A stretch of DNA of 64,000 bases from Claviceps africana. Lineage: Eukaryota; Ascomycota; Sordariomycetes; Hypocreales; Clavicipitaceae. Below, piece by piece: positions 22,156 through 33,650 of the stretch (position 1 is its first letter; every line of letters starts with the position of its first letter). The notes under the pieces were generated by a model, which was given only the letters and a program-made list of their open reading frames with translations, had not been told where the DNA came from and did no database searches. A program made the translations under genes and the position numbers. Where the stretch lies: positions 1 through 64,000 of the forward strand of contig SRPY01000058.1 in NCBI GenBank assembly GCA_018360145.1, given 5' to 3'.

Positions 22156-25100
22156 CTAGTCCTCAATCTCAGCTAATCTCTTCGCCTTGACGGCTGTCTT
22201 CTTCTTCTTGGTGCTCTTCTTGGGCAGCACCACCACATCATCTGTCATGGCGCTGCCCGACGGCGGTCCACCTGCTGCCAGAGACGCATCTGCCATGATG
22301 GGTGTTTCTTCTAGGAAAGTCGACCCTCCTCCTTCTGGCGTCGCCACCACCTTCTTTGACTTTTTCTGCCTGGGTTTGGCGGCCTCTTCTTGCGCATCGG
22401 CGCTGTCGGTAGCCTCGTTGGCCGCCTTCTTGGCCTTTTTGACCCTTTTCTTGTTGTCATTATTAGTATCATTCGTGTTTTTCGTCGTCGTCGCCTTCAT
22501 CTTCTTCTTCTTCTTGACCACCGTGCCTGCTGCATCGACTCCTTGCGCAATCTGTATTCGTTCGTTGGCGCGCTGCATTTCGAGGCGCAGCCTTTCTACT
22601 TCCTTGATTGCCTGCTGCATCTCGGCCTCTTCGCGCTGTTGCTGCTCGTAGTCAAACCCGTAACCACTAGCGGATGTGCCTGCGCCCTCAAGACTAAACG
22701 ACCCAATGTGGCTGGAGTCTACTTGTAAAATGGATTGCTTGGCTTTCCTGCTCCTCGCTCTAGCATGATTGTCCGACATGTTCTCCGAGTCGTACGGACG
22801 AGTCCCATTGTCATTGCCACCGCCGTCTCCGCCTTCGAGCGTCTCGTCGCTAGCAATGACTATTCTGTGCTTCGGCTTGGCTTGGCGCTTGGGACTTGTT
22901 GAGATGGCAGGACCGGCCAAGTTGTCGAGCTCAAGTTTCATGATTGGTATCGAGTCAATGTCGAGGTCCGGTCCGTTGCTGCTCTGGAGAATGTTGTGAA
23001 TCGGCGTGGAAGTGCGCGCCGGTACGTCATTGTTGTTGGCGCTGCTACTACTAGGGATATAAAAGGGGTCGTCTCGGTTTCTTTCCATTCTCTCCGCTTT
23101 TCGCCGCGCGATAATATCCGCATCAAGATAGCTTTCTTCGCTCAGCTGCTGCTGCTGTTGTTGATACGAGCCGACCATCATCTCTTCTTGTCCAGCTGGT
23201 CCGGCTAGTCTACCGACGGCGGGGGCCGAGGACGAAATCGCCGTGGGCGCTGGCCGCTGGTTGTAGTACACTTGGAACTCGTCCGGTTCTTCCGGCTCGA
23301 TGGTGGCAAGATCCGCAGCGGAGAGGAGGTGGTTGAGGTTGGGATGAATGGCTTCGTCAAGGTCCAGACCGTCGGGCAGAGGCACGTTGCGCTGTGCGCC
23401 TGGAGCAACCGAGTTGAGTTCCCAACCTGTGAACAGCGAAGGTATCGCCTGGGTCAACAACAGAGGAGGATCTTGAGGGGCCTCGTCTGTCGACGCGGGC
23501 TGCCCTGAAGCCGCCTCTGCCGTGAGTCTCAACAGCTCCACCAGCTCAACAGCCCGCTCCTGGACTTCGAGGTTTGGATGTAACGCAAGCGGCTCGGCCA
23601 CGTGAAGAATGCGCGCCATGAGAAGCGATATACGGGTTTTGCGCTCTGGTGTCCATGGCTGGGTCGCATCGCCGGCGATGGAGGCAAAAATCTTGGCGAT
23701 GGCAAGCAGTGACGTTGTGCACACTTCTGGTCGGGCGGCGCGTGTTGCCAGTTGAAGAATACTATTCAAAGTGCCATCGGGGTCCTGCAGCAGAACCGCG
23801 TATTCGCCCAAAATCCATGTCACCGACTTGAGAGCTCCAGACGTCACCTTGTGGCTACTGGGGGTATCTGCGTTCAGCTGCACAACTATGTTATAGCCTG
23901 CTCGCACTGCGGTTGATCTCATGGCCCTGACTTTGACGGCGACGTTTCGCAGCTCGTCACCGACTCTCTCCGCCACGTCACTAGACGACGACGGCCATGA
24001 TCGCGAAGAACCGACGGACGAGGCATCACCCATAGAATCGAGCTGCCGGGGAACCGGCGCCGTGCGAACCAGTTGAGTCAACACGTCAATGTACCAATCA
24101 AAGTCGAGAATGTTGGCGTAGTTGTCCTTGGAGCACATGAAGAGTATCCGCCTGACGACGTCAAGTCTGTAATCCTCCGGGAGGGGCGGTGGTGCATTCT
24201 TGTCGGATTCTGCCATGGCAGCGGGAGACAATTCGTCATCCGACTCAGAACTTGGTTCCAGTGACACTGTTCCGCCCGCTCGTTCATGATCTCTGCCGGG
24301 CGCTGATGATTTGAGTTGTTTCATCAAACGGCTGACAACGGGCACCAAATTGTCGGCCGAGACCATTCCTTGGACGAGCTCGAGGGCCTGTATCCTGATT
24401 GTGATGTCCGAACTGTCAATGCACTCCAAGATGACATCTTCCTGCTGGGCCACAAGGTGAGGGTGAGTAACGACAATCTTGTTGAACGCCAGCAGAGCCA
24501 CGTATTTAACTAAAGACCAATTGAAGCAAGCAGTGTTAGAAGAGGCCATGTTGTAGAGAGGGCAAGTCGACAACTGCATTTTTCTTTCTTTCTTTTCCTT
24601 TCTTTCTTTCTTTTCTTTTTTATTGGCATGTCCTTGTACTTACGGTTAGGATCACCGTCGACCATGACCATCCCCCGTAACTTGTTGACGCAGAGCGTGG
24701 CAATCTCGTCCGTATCGGTTGGTTCGTCTGTGCTTCCCAAGATGCCGCCTTGGATGATGCCGTTGATACATTCATATAACAAGGACATTGCCGGAGTAGT
24801 GGCTATTATGTTTGTCAAAGGGGGTAACAGCTTCCTCACGAGACGCGGTTCCAGGGGCGTCAAAGTCGCAAACTATTGGCCCAGTCACTCGGTTCGGTCG
24901 GTCAGTTACGTACTCGACGGCGAGTCAAAAAAAACGTGGCGTCGAGCAGTACATGCATGATGAATGCGTTGATCTTGTTTCCCATACGTACCAATTTTAT
25001 AAGCTTGATGGCCATCCAGTTGTTGCCCCCTTCTACTAGTAATTCGAATAAGCGCGGGGCCAGGGGCAAGAAGTCGTGCGGCCTGCGCCATCCCAGCTCA

Positions 25101-26081
25101 CATACGACATTCACAATCGCTGCCGTTACGCTTGGGTCTTCATTCGGATCCATCAAGCGTTCTTTGATCTTGGGCCATGCTGCTCGTAAAGCTTCTGGGT
25201 ACACGAGCGCCAGTCGGTAAAGTGTAACCAATGTCTTTTTCCTGATATTAGACTGGCTGTGTCCGAGTCGAGGGAGGAGGTCGGCGAGAGTCGAAAGCGC
25301 CAAAGAAGGCGTGATGACGTGAGGAAGCGTCGCGATGGGAAGGGATATGACGGTCGGCGTAGATGATGCAAGATCCTGAAAAATCAGCCGGTGTCATTCC
25401 TGTCCATGGCCAAATGGTAAATGGCAAATGGCAAAAGACCCTCGACTCACCTTTTTCAGCAAGTTGGTGGCCAGCATGAGCACCTCGGTATCAGGGCGGA
25501 AGCTCTGGACAGCGCCCAAGTATCCCACGCGCTTCTGATGATATTTGGGAGAGGACATGACCTCGAGGACATGAAACGAAGCCCAGGACATGTCGTAGCC
25601 CACCATTTCGAGATATACGAGCTTCAGGAGCGCGGTCGCCTTGACGTCTACAGAAAATCCCCCCAGAAATGGAAGAAACAGAAAGTTGTCCTGTTAGCGC
25701 CCTCGAAACTCGCCGAGACGGAAGGTGACGGGAAAAAAAAACGGACAAACATCATGAGTCCTGTATAGTAGCGTATAAAAAAAAGGAAAGAGAAAGAAAA
25801 TCCACGCAAGACGACGCACCCATATCCTGACTGCGCACCTCGGCGCGACATTCCTTCAAGCTCTTTTGAATGTATTCCTTCTCGTTTCCCTTGTGATTGC
25901 GCAGCCCTCGGATGAGGTCGTACAGCGACTTTTCGAACCTAGCACACTTCTGTCAGTCGTCCAAGACATTACCCTCTACTGCCCAAGAATAATAAAGATG
26001 AAAGAAAGAAAGAAAGAAAGAAAGAAAGAAGGAAAGAAGGAAAGAAATCTTGTCCGCAAAATAGCTTCGAGTGTCGTACAT
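22156..26081 (-). CDS. APL5: AP-3 adaptor complex subunit delta
   Basis: The large subunit of AP-3, which sorts cargo from Golgi or endosome to vacuole. Exons are 26081-26080 (AT only), 25938-25820, 25647-25451, 25375-24992, 24872-24644 and 24509-22156, totalling 3285 nt and 1094 aa, with every junction in frame. The protein begins MFEKSLYDLIRGLRNHKGNE, the canonical delta N-terminus. An armadillo-like solenoid follows (YLEMVGYDMSWASFHVLEVM; GYLGAVQSFRPDTEVLMLAT; AFNKIVVTHPHLV). The C-terminal half is low complexity, Lys-rich and coiled coil. The ATG appears split AT|G by a 141-bp intron holding a (TTTC)n repeat and a CTGAC branch site; this start is the least certain part. Confidence 0.92.
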
Positions 26082-26620
26082 GATGCCCAGCTTGATTGTC
26101 CGGCGCCCAAGGCTGCTCCGGCACTCTCCCACGGCGCGAGCGGGCCTCAATGGGTCGTGCAGCTTGTTCAGGCTATGGTTCGGAGACGACGCAAGGGTGA
26201 TATCGGGTACATTATGCGTTCGTGGTCGGCAGAGGAGAACAAGGCAGAAGAGGGAGCCGACTATGTCGTTGAAACGGAGGGCAACGAACGAGGTCGAGAG
26301 GTCTCGTGGAGACGCGGCGGGACGAGACGATGCAAAAGGGTGGATCCCGGATGTGCTTCTGGCCTGGCGCAGGAAGGCGCGGAAGAGACCCGGACCGGAA
26401 GCTCCCAGCCGAGAGCTCCGTCGTCATCGTGGAGCATTTCTGGTTGACAACAAGGGAAGGAATGACATTTTTTTATAGAAAAAAAAAAGGGCTAAAAAGA
26501 AGAAGAAGAAGAAGAAGAAGAATATAAACAGTAATTAATAGAAAGAAAAAGAAAAGAAAAAGAAAAAAAGAAAAAGAAAAGAAAAAAAGAAAAGAAAAAA
26601 AGAAAAAAGAGCCGCCCATA
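26082..26620. promoter_or_regulatory. Divergent region AP-3 delta / COQ10
   Basis: 539 bp between divergent genes. A 117-bp purine tract of GAA and GAAAA units (about 26494-26610) ends 10 bp before the COQ10 ATG and would dominate its 5' leader. An open frame across 26100-26447 on the plus strand shows no recognisable protein. Confidence 0.45.
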
Positions 26621-27277
26621 ATGTCCCTCCGAATCGCCGCCCCCCCTCCCTCCTCCTCCCTTCGCGTCGCCAAACACCTCGCAAGCACACGGCATCACCA
26701 CCACCGCTCATTCTTCAGCCTCCCCGGCTCCTCATCCGCCCCCCCGACGCAGACCATCACCGCCGTCCGAAGCCTCCCCTACGCCCAGCCGTCCCTGTAC
26801 AAGCTCATCGCCGACGTGGACGCCTACTCGACCTTTGTCCCCTACTGCTCCCTCTCGCGCGTGACGCAATGGTCGCCGCCTGACCAGCACGGCCGCGCCT
26901 GGCCGACGCTGGCCGACCTGCACGTCGGATGGGGCGGCTTCAACGAGGTCTTCACGAGCCAGCTGCGCTGCGTGCCCGACGTGTCCGTCGAGGCCGTCAG
27001 CGGGGATCCCGCCCGCCTCGAGGCCAAGGCCGCGTCGGCCGTCTTCAAAAGCCTCGTCACGCGATGGCACCTGCGGCCGTTGCCGTCTCCGCAGCAGGCG
27101 GCCGCCGCGACGCCCTCGTCTCCCGTCACCGAGGTCCACCTCACCATCAAGTACCAGTTTGTGAACCCGCTCTATGCGGCCGTCAGTGCGGCTGTTTCCG
27201 ACAAGATGGCAGGACTCATGATTGAGGCGTTTGAGAAACGGGCGTTGGAACAACTAGGCAGCACGCGAAACCGATAA
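26621..27277 (+). CDS. COQ10: Coenzyme Q-binding protein COQ10, mitochondrial
   Basis: A START-fold lipid-binding protein of the mitochondrial inner membrane that binds ubiquinone and supports its biosynthesis and use in respiration. It is a single exon of 218 aa. A Ser/Arg/His-rich presequence (RVAKHLASTRHHHHRSFFS) suits mitochondrial import. The START core begins RSLPYAQPSLYKLIADVDAY, with the family motif STFVPYCSLSRV, then DLHVGWGGFNEVFTSQL. It ends with the long C-terminal helix MAGLMIEAFEKRALEQLG. GC content and codon bias are higher than in the neighbouring genes. The ATG immediately follows a purine tract. Confidence 0.94.
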   Translation: MSLRIAAPPPSSSLRVAKHLASTRHHHHRSFFSLPGSSSAPPTQTITAVRSLPYAQPSLYKLIADVDAYSTFVPYCSLSRVTQWSPPDQHGRAWPTLADLHVGWGGFNEVFTSQLRCVPDVSVEAVSGDPARLEAKAASAVFKSLVTRWHLRPLPSPQQAAAATPSSPVTEVHLTIKYQFVNPLYAAVSAAVSDKMAGLMIEAFEKRALEQLGSTRNR

Positions 27278-28369
27278 AGGATAAGAAAGAAGGGATGGAA
27301 AGAGAAGAAGAAGATGGAGGAGGAGGAGGAGGAGGAGGAGGAGGAGGAGGAGAAGAAGGAGGAGGAGAAGAAGGATGAGAAGAAAAGGGGGGGAGTGTGT
27401 GTGTATCATCCACATTCAGCTCTTGCCATGGCCGCATCATTTATCCATGATGCACGGCCAAAGTTGCTCCTATCTCGCATAGAAAACAACCACCTACATA
27501 TATGTACTTGATGTGCTCTCCGCCCGACGTTTCGAAGTAAAGGCGTTGACCAACACAGCAGGCAGCATAGCATGTTATTCTAAAATGTATCAACACTTCC
27601 ATGTTTTCTTTTTCTTTTTTCCCCTACTGTCTTTTGCTTGTTTCCTCTTTCTTCTCTCCTCGTTTCTCGGTAGATAATTCTGGCACAAAAAAAAGACGCT
27701 GCTATATATCCAGGTCATTATTCCAAAAGAAAAAGAAAAGAAAACGGAATTACCTAAATAGCGTCATATTGCCTGTCCTCTAAAAACAGAAATAGTCCAA
27801 AAAGAAAACGAAAAAAAAAAACTGCTCCGACAGTGAAAGGGAAACGCTTCAACACCTCCATTGTATAACACATAAGCCATGATTTATCAGTATGTACGCC
27901 CCGAGCTCCTCCTCCAGCTCGCTCTTGACCGGCCGCCTTGCCCATGTGCTCCATGCCATTCATATCCGAAACCAATCATCACCGGTTGCGTCCCAACATA
28001 CCAGGTATAGATTCGCCTTCTTGTACGAACATTTTTTGGTAGATTTTGCCGCTCAAACAGATGGAGTAGAAATAATAACCGCCGGAGCGCCGCAGCCAGC
28101 AGGTGCAAACCCACGTCATCAAAAAACATTCGCTATGGTATCTTGAGGAAGAAAATTGGTGTCGTACATCGATCGTCGTGATAATAGTAACAGGGTAGGT
28201 GTTTTTTTTTTTTTTTCGTTTATTTCCCTTTTTTTTTCAATGAACATCAAGTGTCATTTTTTGCCAATCCTATAGAAAGAGGGGAGGGAAAATGATCGAA
28301 TCGGTTAGTGATTACAAAGTTGAAGCCAGTGTCTGTCTGTGTTGTCTCAATCGGAGTATATGATCTCTC
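27278..28369. other. Convergent 3' region COQ10 / ubiquitin-like-domain gene
   Basis: 1092 bp without a supportable gene. It contains a (GGA)n run at about 27315-27352, A-rich blocks at 27726-27742 and 27793-27821, and T-rich tracts at 28201-28240. Short ORFs lack any recognisable domain. Confidence 0.45.
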
Positions 28370-30615
28370 TCACTTCTTTGTGGGTGGCCTGCCTGCCAAG
28401 AAGCCAAGCATACCCAAATTCTTCGACGACTTATGCTTCGACGACTTGGGGCGCTTAGACGGTGCCCCCTTTATTATGTCGATTTTGGGAGACAAATTTG
28501 GATCGCGTCGGGAGCCAGGACCGTGACCCGACCCGCCCGGCGGAGGCATGGGCCCCGGACCGCCAGGACCATCCGGTCTTCCCATACCGGGGGGCATCAT
28601 GCCTGGTGGTATGTTCATAGCTCGTTGTCTGCCAGGTATGTTGGGTATCGGAGGCCTGGGCGCTCCTTGTGGCGGCTTGTCGATAGGCCACAAGGTCATT
28701 TTGATGCTCCAATCCGGCTGGACGACCTTCTCCCAGATTGTCGGCAAGATGATTTGGCCGTCGGGGCCCAGAAGATCATAGTGGCCCGACTGCACGTGCG
28801 GACCGAGCAAATCGACTTGAAGGAATGCCTGTTTGATAAGTTTCTCCATTCCCTGTTGAAGCGACAGAAAAGAGTCAGTCTGGACGGAATGCACCCCCCC
28901 GCAACGGGTCCGTGTATGGAGAATTAGAATTCTCCCCTGAAACATGTCGGGTGTAAACTTACTTCCCACGTCTCACAGTATTTGAAGGGAAAAAAATACA
29001 GTCTTCCCAAGGCATCCTTGAATTTGATGGGGAGCTGCTCTTTTTTCTTGGCCGCCTCCTCTAGGCTTTTTTTGGTCTCTTCCTGCACACGCTTCTTGAA
29101 GGCATCCTGTTCTGCCTTGCGGGCTTCTGCAGCCGCCGCCTCCTTCTTGGCAGCCTCCTTCTCGGCCTCGATCTTCTTCAACGTCTCGATTTCCGCCAGG
29201 CGTTTGGCCTCTTCTTTCGCCAACTTGAGCTTCTCGGCCTCCTCGGCAGCCTTTTTATCTGCGGCAGCCTTTGCTTCTTCGGCGGCCTTCATGGCGGCTT
29301 CGATACGTCTCTGAGCAGCCTCCTCTGCCCTGATGCGATCTTCTTCTTGCTTCTTCCTGCGCTCTTCGTCTGCCTTGTTTTGAGCGTCAATCTTCAACTT
29401 TATACTTTGCTCTAACCTTTCCATGGCCTCATCCTGCTGCTTTTTTCTTTCCTCATCGGCCTTGCGTTCGGCTGCGATGCGGTCTATGGTGGCTCGCTCG
29501 GCCTCAGCCCGAGCACGTTGGATTTTTTCTTGAGCCTCTTCATCGGCCTTCCTCATGTCTTCTATTCTTCGCTGGAAGGCTTCCTCGGCCTCCTTTCGAA
29601 TTTGTGCATCACGCTCCCGCTGCTCCTCGGCAGCCTTGGCTTTTTCTTCTTGAGCCTTGAAAGCAGCAAGTTCTGCCGCGAGCTTGAGCTTTTCAGGGTC
29701 AGGGGGTGGTTCTTTGGCAGGGGGAGGCGTGTCAGGCTTTGCAGACTTTGCAGGAGTTTCAGCGGGTGCAGGGCCGGCTAAATGAAGCTGCTGGAGTTGT
29801 CCTGGCAAGTTGTACTGAGGCCCGGGGAAAAAGCCTGGCTGCTGCTGGTAGACCATCATGTCGTATATGTTATTGTTGTGCCTTGGCTGGCCTCCGAAGT
29901 AGCTGGAGCCGCTGGGCACGTTGTTCATTGGCGTGAATGGGTTACCCGAATACGCTCCGTAAGGGATCATCCGGTTGCCACCTTGATATCCTCCCATGTA
30001 GTGGCCAGGCTGAAGCTGTTGTTCGCCATAAAGGCTGCCGCGATGAGCATCAGGCCCCGCGTAGCCTCCCGCTCCTCCACGGCCGTAATGGCCATAGTCT
30101 TCTGAGGGATCCACTCTGTATTGTGGGCCCGGCGCGCGTGTGGCCACCGGAGGATAGTCTCGAGAGGGTAGCCGACCGGGTCGGTGGTGGCGCTGCATTC
30201 CCGAGGGACGTGGGCGGCGCGAGGGTGGTATGTCGTTGCTGACTGAAGCAGAATCAGACGGCTGAAGACCTTCTTCGTCTTCTTCTTCTTCTTCTTCTTC
30301 TTCTTCTTCGTCTGCTTCGTCGTCGTCGTCGTCGCCGCCGCCGCCGTCGTCGTCGTCAAATTCGCGCTCACGCCCGCGGCGGTGGTCGTATGAGTCCTGC
30401 CAGTCGTCGTCGTCTTCGGCCGTAGAAATATCAGCCTCGTGATGGGAGGATTCTTCTTCGCTTTGATAGGAAGTAGAGCGAGGACTCTCGTCACCTCGGC
30501 GTATGGTGATGTTGGTTTGTCGTCTGACGGGAAGGTGGTCAGTCGTACGCACGCTCGCTTCCAACGCAGAAGCTGTATACTGGACTGCGAGTACAGGCTA
30601 TGACACTCACGGCAT
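28370..30615 (-). CDS. Coiled-coil protein with fungal ubiquitin-like domain
   Basis: Function unknown. I propose three exons: 30615-30611 (ATGCC), 30523-28963 and 28852-28370, totalling 2049 nt and 682 aa. The first intron (GTGAGT, branch CTGAC, acceptor CCCGTCAG) gives MPRQTNITIRRGDE. The only other in-frame way in would lack an ATG: the open frame above 30523 begins with a TTG, and 30615 is the sole ATG within about 850 bp upstream. Layout: acidic N-terminus with a poly-Glu run; a Gly/Pro/Gln/Tyr-rich middle; about 220 residues of Ala/Glu/Lys coiled coil; and a domain (FKDALGRLYFFPFKYCETWE, then GMEKLIKQAFLQ and WSIKMTLWP) matching the ubiquitin-like domain found in many fungal proteins. 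A Pro/Gly-rich stretch and a basic tail ending GRPPTKK close it. The ubiquitin-like domain is split by intron 2. Confidence 0.75.
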
Positions 30616-31364
30616 AGCAGACAAAAACGAAATGCCAAGCACGTTTGCTCCTCACTCGCGACGATCTCGTATCGAGACGGCCGAAGCAAAAAAGCGTAGG
30701 GCTTGACGAAGGCAGAAAAAGAAGAGCCCAGAGACGGAAACGAAGAGGAGTAAGAAAAGTCGGCAGGGGCGGGAAGAGAGAAGCCGTGCGTGGAGCAATA
30801 TGAGCAATATGAGCAAGTATGTGCAATATGTCGGCTCGACAGCTTGGGTCGAGGCAAGGGCTGTGTTGTGGTGCAGTCAGAGGGAGGGCCACGCAGACAG
30901 ACGCTAGGTCAATAAGGGCTGGTTTAGCGACGAGAAACAAGAGAGCAGGAGCAGGTAGAGAGCAGTACAGGCCTGAGGTGTCTGTCGCTGGTCTGGTCTG
31001 ACCAGGTGGTAGGTGCGACAAATGTGAGGGGTCGGTTGGCCTGAGACAGCACGAAGCACGGAAGCAAAAGGTTGGCCAGCGAACGCTGCGGACGCCGCGC
31101 GGACAGGGAACGGGAAGAGTGCTGAGGAAGGGTCAGCAGCTGAGGGGGTGCGGATGAGGATCCAAGGTATGATGATGGTGGCGGACAGGAACGAGCGGCC
31201 CTGATGCGGACGACGACGGACGAGTGCTTGGTATGCGCCTGGTAGGTATGTAGGTGGACTGATGTCAACAGGAGCTGCCGTGCCGCAGGGGAGAGACGAG
31301 GCAAGGAGACGAGGGCTGAGGGCTGAGGGGGCAAGGTGTGTGTGTATTGTAAAATACCAAGGAA

Positions 31365-31800
31365 GGAGGGAGGTAGGTACTTGAGTAGAGTACCTACCAA
31401 GATAGGCAGGTACTTGGTAGGTATGCACTGCCCCGTATGCACCTACACACAAACACCAAGTACTGCTTGGGAGCATACCTACCTAGGTACCTAAGGTAAG
31501 TACATTTGTATGTGTATGCCTGCGTGTGTACTATTAGGTGGGAAGAAGGGGGCGTGGGGAAAGAAGGGGGAAGGGGAAGAGGCGGCAGCGACTGACTGAT
31601 TTGAGTCGTTGACGCCTGAACCTGTTATCCGCGCGCGAGGAAGACGGCCCCGTGCCCGAGGACCAACGACTTGGGGGGGGGTTCAAAAATTGCTCTTACA
31701 CGCATCACGACATCTAGGTACTTACTTACCTCTTACTTGGTAGGTACCTAGGTAGGTAGGTAGGTAGGTAGGTAGGTAGGCACTTACCAAAGGTACCGCT
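31365..31800. repeat. TACCTAGGTA / TAGG repeat clusters
   Basis: Two clusters of the palindrome-prone units TACCTA and TAGGTA: 31368-31500, and 31715-31800 with eight consecutive GTAG-type units. Similar shorter clusters occur near 5409, 12135, 13971 and 17028. They are always intergenic. Confidence 0.75.
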
Positions 31801-32330
31801 GGTGAGTGGGGTGAGCCTCTCGAGTGTCGAGTGTTGAGCGAGTCCCGAGTTCCGAGTGAGTCAGAGCTATGAGGAAGGCGGAGCCGTCAAGTCGGCAGCC
31901 GAATGAGCAGAGGCCGAAGTCAGCCCAACACGCTCGTCAGCCACCTGGATCGGCGGTGAGCACCGGACAACAGCGGAATGGCCCAGCCAGCTTATTTTTG
32001 CACTAGTTAGTTGCCAGGGTAAAAACGCCCAATGGTCCGTCCCTGTTCCCCGTCTTACCCCCCCCCCCACCTCCCTCTTCCACCCGGGTCTGGTGGACCG
32101 GTACGGGCCGCAAGGCAAACAAGCCTTGGAAGGAGCCAACTAGACAGGACAGGCAGATCGACAAGGCGTTTTGTGAAGCGAGCTGCTCACAATGGCGAGG
32201 CGCGGACTGCGACGCCGGCCCTGATGGCGGAGCGACGAGCTGGTCAAGTGCACACACACATACATGCATACATACTTACATATGTACATACACATGTATG
32301 TACGTACGCACAGAATATGTACTATGTATA

Positions 32331-32599
32331 TACAGTACAACCCTTGAATTATTTGAAATCGGTGACTTGACAGGGGCTTTTGGACCAATCAAGCATCGCT
32401 TTGGAAAGTGCGATAACATGGTTAGGGATCTGAAGGTACATTAGTCACAACCTTATTTTATATAGGCAAATAAGTAGCCAAAGATCCCCTGCCATCTGCA
32501 GTAACCCCCGGCTAGCAACCCTGCCCGTGATCACGTGTGCGTCTCCGCTAAGAAGAGGGGCTTGTACCCGTTTGCAAATAATTCAAGGGGTGTATTGTA
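32331..32599. mobile_element. Mariner/pogo-type MITE, copy 1
   Basis: A 269-bp non-coding element bounded by TA dinucleotides with inverted termini of about 25 bp: left CAGTACAACCCTTGAATTA, right end reading inward CAATACACCCCTTGAATTA. CAGT-type ends plus TA duplication are typical of Tc1/mariner/pogo elements. Its inner sequence (GACAGGGGCTTTTGG, AAGAGGGGCTTGTA) resembles that of the element at 39944-40391. No transposase is encoded. This copy is not AT-biased. Confidence 0.75.
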
Positions 32600-33342
32600 C
32601 ATACAACATACGGGCCCCTGCGTAGTCCCTGGGAGCAGCCGGGAACCCCCCCGGCCAGCCGCTGGAGGCCCTTGTCCCCTCTGCTGGCAGTCCAACGCCA
32701 AGGGCAATGTCGAACCTTGAACCGCCGTCAGTGTTCACTGGTCTTTGCACGGCCAACATGTCTGGTAGCAACGTTTCAATGTTACCCCAGTGCCCGTTGC
32801 TCGCGGTAGATCAGCGGCCCCCCCTTGCCGGGGCCGGGGCCGGGGCCGGGGACGGGGACCAATGCCGGCATTAACGCGACATGGAGCCAGCAGCACGGAC
32901 ACGGCTGCTCTTCAATCGACAAGCCGGAATGTTTTGAAACATCAGTGTCTGCTGCCGCACGGCCCGGACGACAGGTCTGGTGCGTTGAATTTGGTCTGGT
33001 CTGGTCTGGTCTGCAGTGCGGTCACTGATGCGAAAGCGACATCCGATGCGTGCAGGAAAAAAAGAAACGGATGAGCGGCCAGCCAACCAGATAGACAAGC
33101 TACAGCCTCATGCCGAACCTCCCGCCAGAGGTCAACCTTGATCGGCTTGATTTGATATGAGCAAAGTGTGGGGAAGAGAGCAACGCTGCCCAGGTCCAAG
33201 GCTTGCGGTAGCAGCCGCCACAATCGACAGGGGAGGCAGGGGCAGCGCAGGGGCAGGTGCGCGGGAAAAGGGTGAAACACGCGTCAATATTATATTATTA
33301 CCCATACTATATGTACATTACGCTGCCTATGTACGCCTTCCA

Positions 33343-33344
<2 letters not shown>

Positions 33345-33396
<52 letters not shown>
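33345..33396. repeat. 52-bp poly(T) tract upstream of P450
   Basis: An uninterrupted run of 52 T, about 255 bp before the P450 start codon. Confidence 0.9.
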
Positions 33397-33397
<1 letters not shown>

Positions 33398-33650
33398 GCA
33401 GGTACACGAATCCGTATATAAATCGGCTTTCCTCCTCTGTCCGGCCGGCGGCACGGTGTCGAGAAGCACTGGGGCCAGACGGGTTCCGCTCATATTGCCG
33501 CCATCACCGCTATTGCCGCCAAACATAGTTCCAAAGACGTTGTACCGGGCATCGCACGAGTCGCGACGGGTCGACGGGCTGACGGGTTCACGGGCTGACG
33601 GGTTCACGGGTTGACGGATTCACAGACGGCATTCCGTCCCTCCTGACGTC

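Larger units (their letters stand above)
30616..33650. promoter_or_regulatory. 3-kb gene-free region between divergent genes
   Basis: No convincing gene in 3035 bp. It contains two TACCTAG-type clusters (31365-31500 and 31715-31800), a MITE (32331-32599), GGGGCC repeats near 32828-32852 and (GGTCT)n at 32993-33013. A 52-bp T tract and a CACGGGTTGACGGATT-type degenerate repeat at 33575-33623 just before the P450 also lie here. Density of repeats rises towards the P450, marking the start of accessory-type DNA. Confidence 0.5.

Noticed and set aside
26071..26478. Plus-strand gene upstream of COQ10
   Set aside because: No domain and overlaps the AP-3 delta 5' end and promoter; two overlapping frames are equally open, typical of GC-rich chance ORFs.
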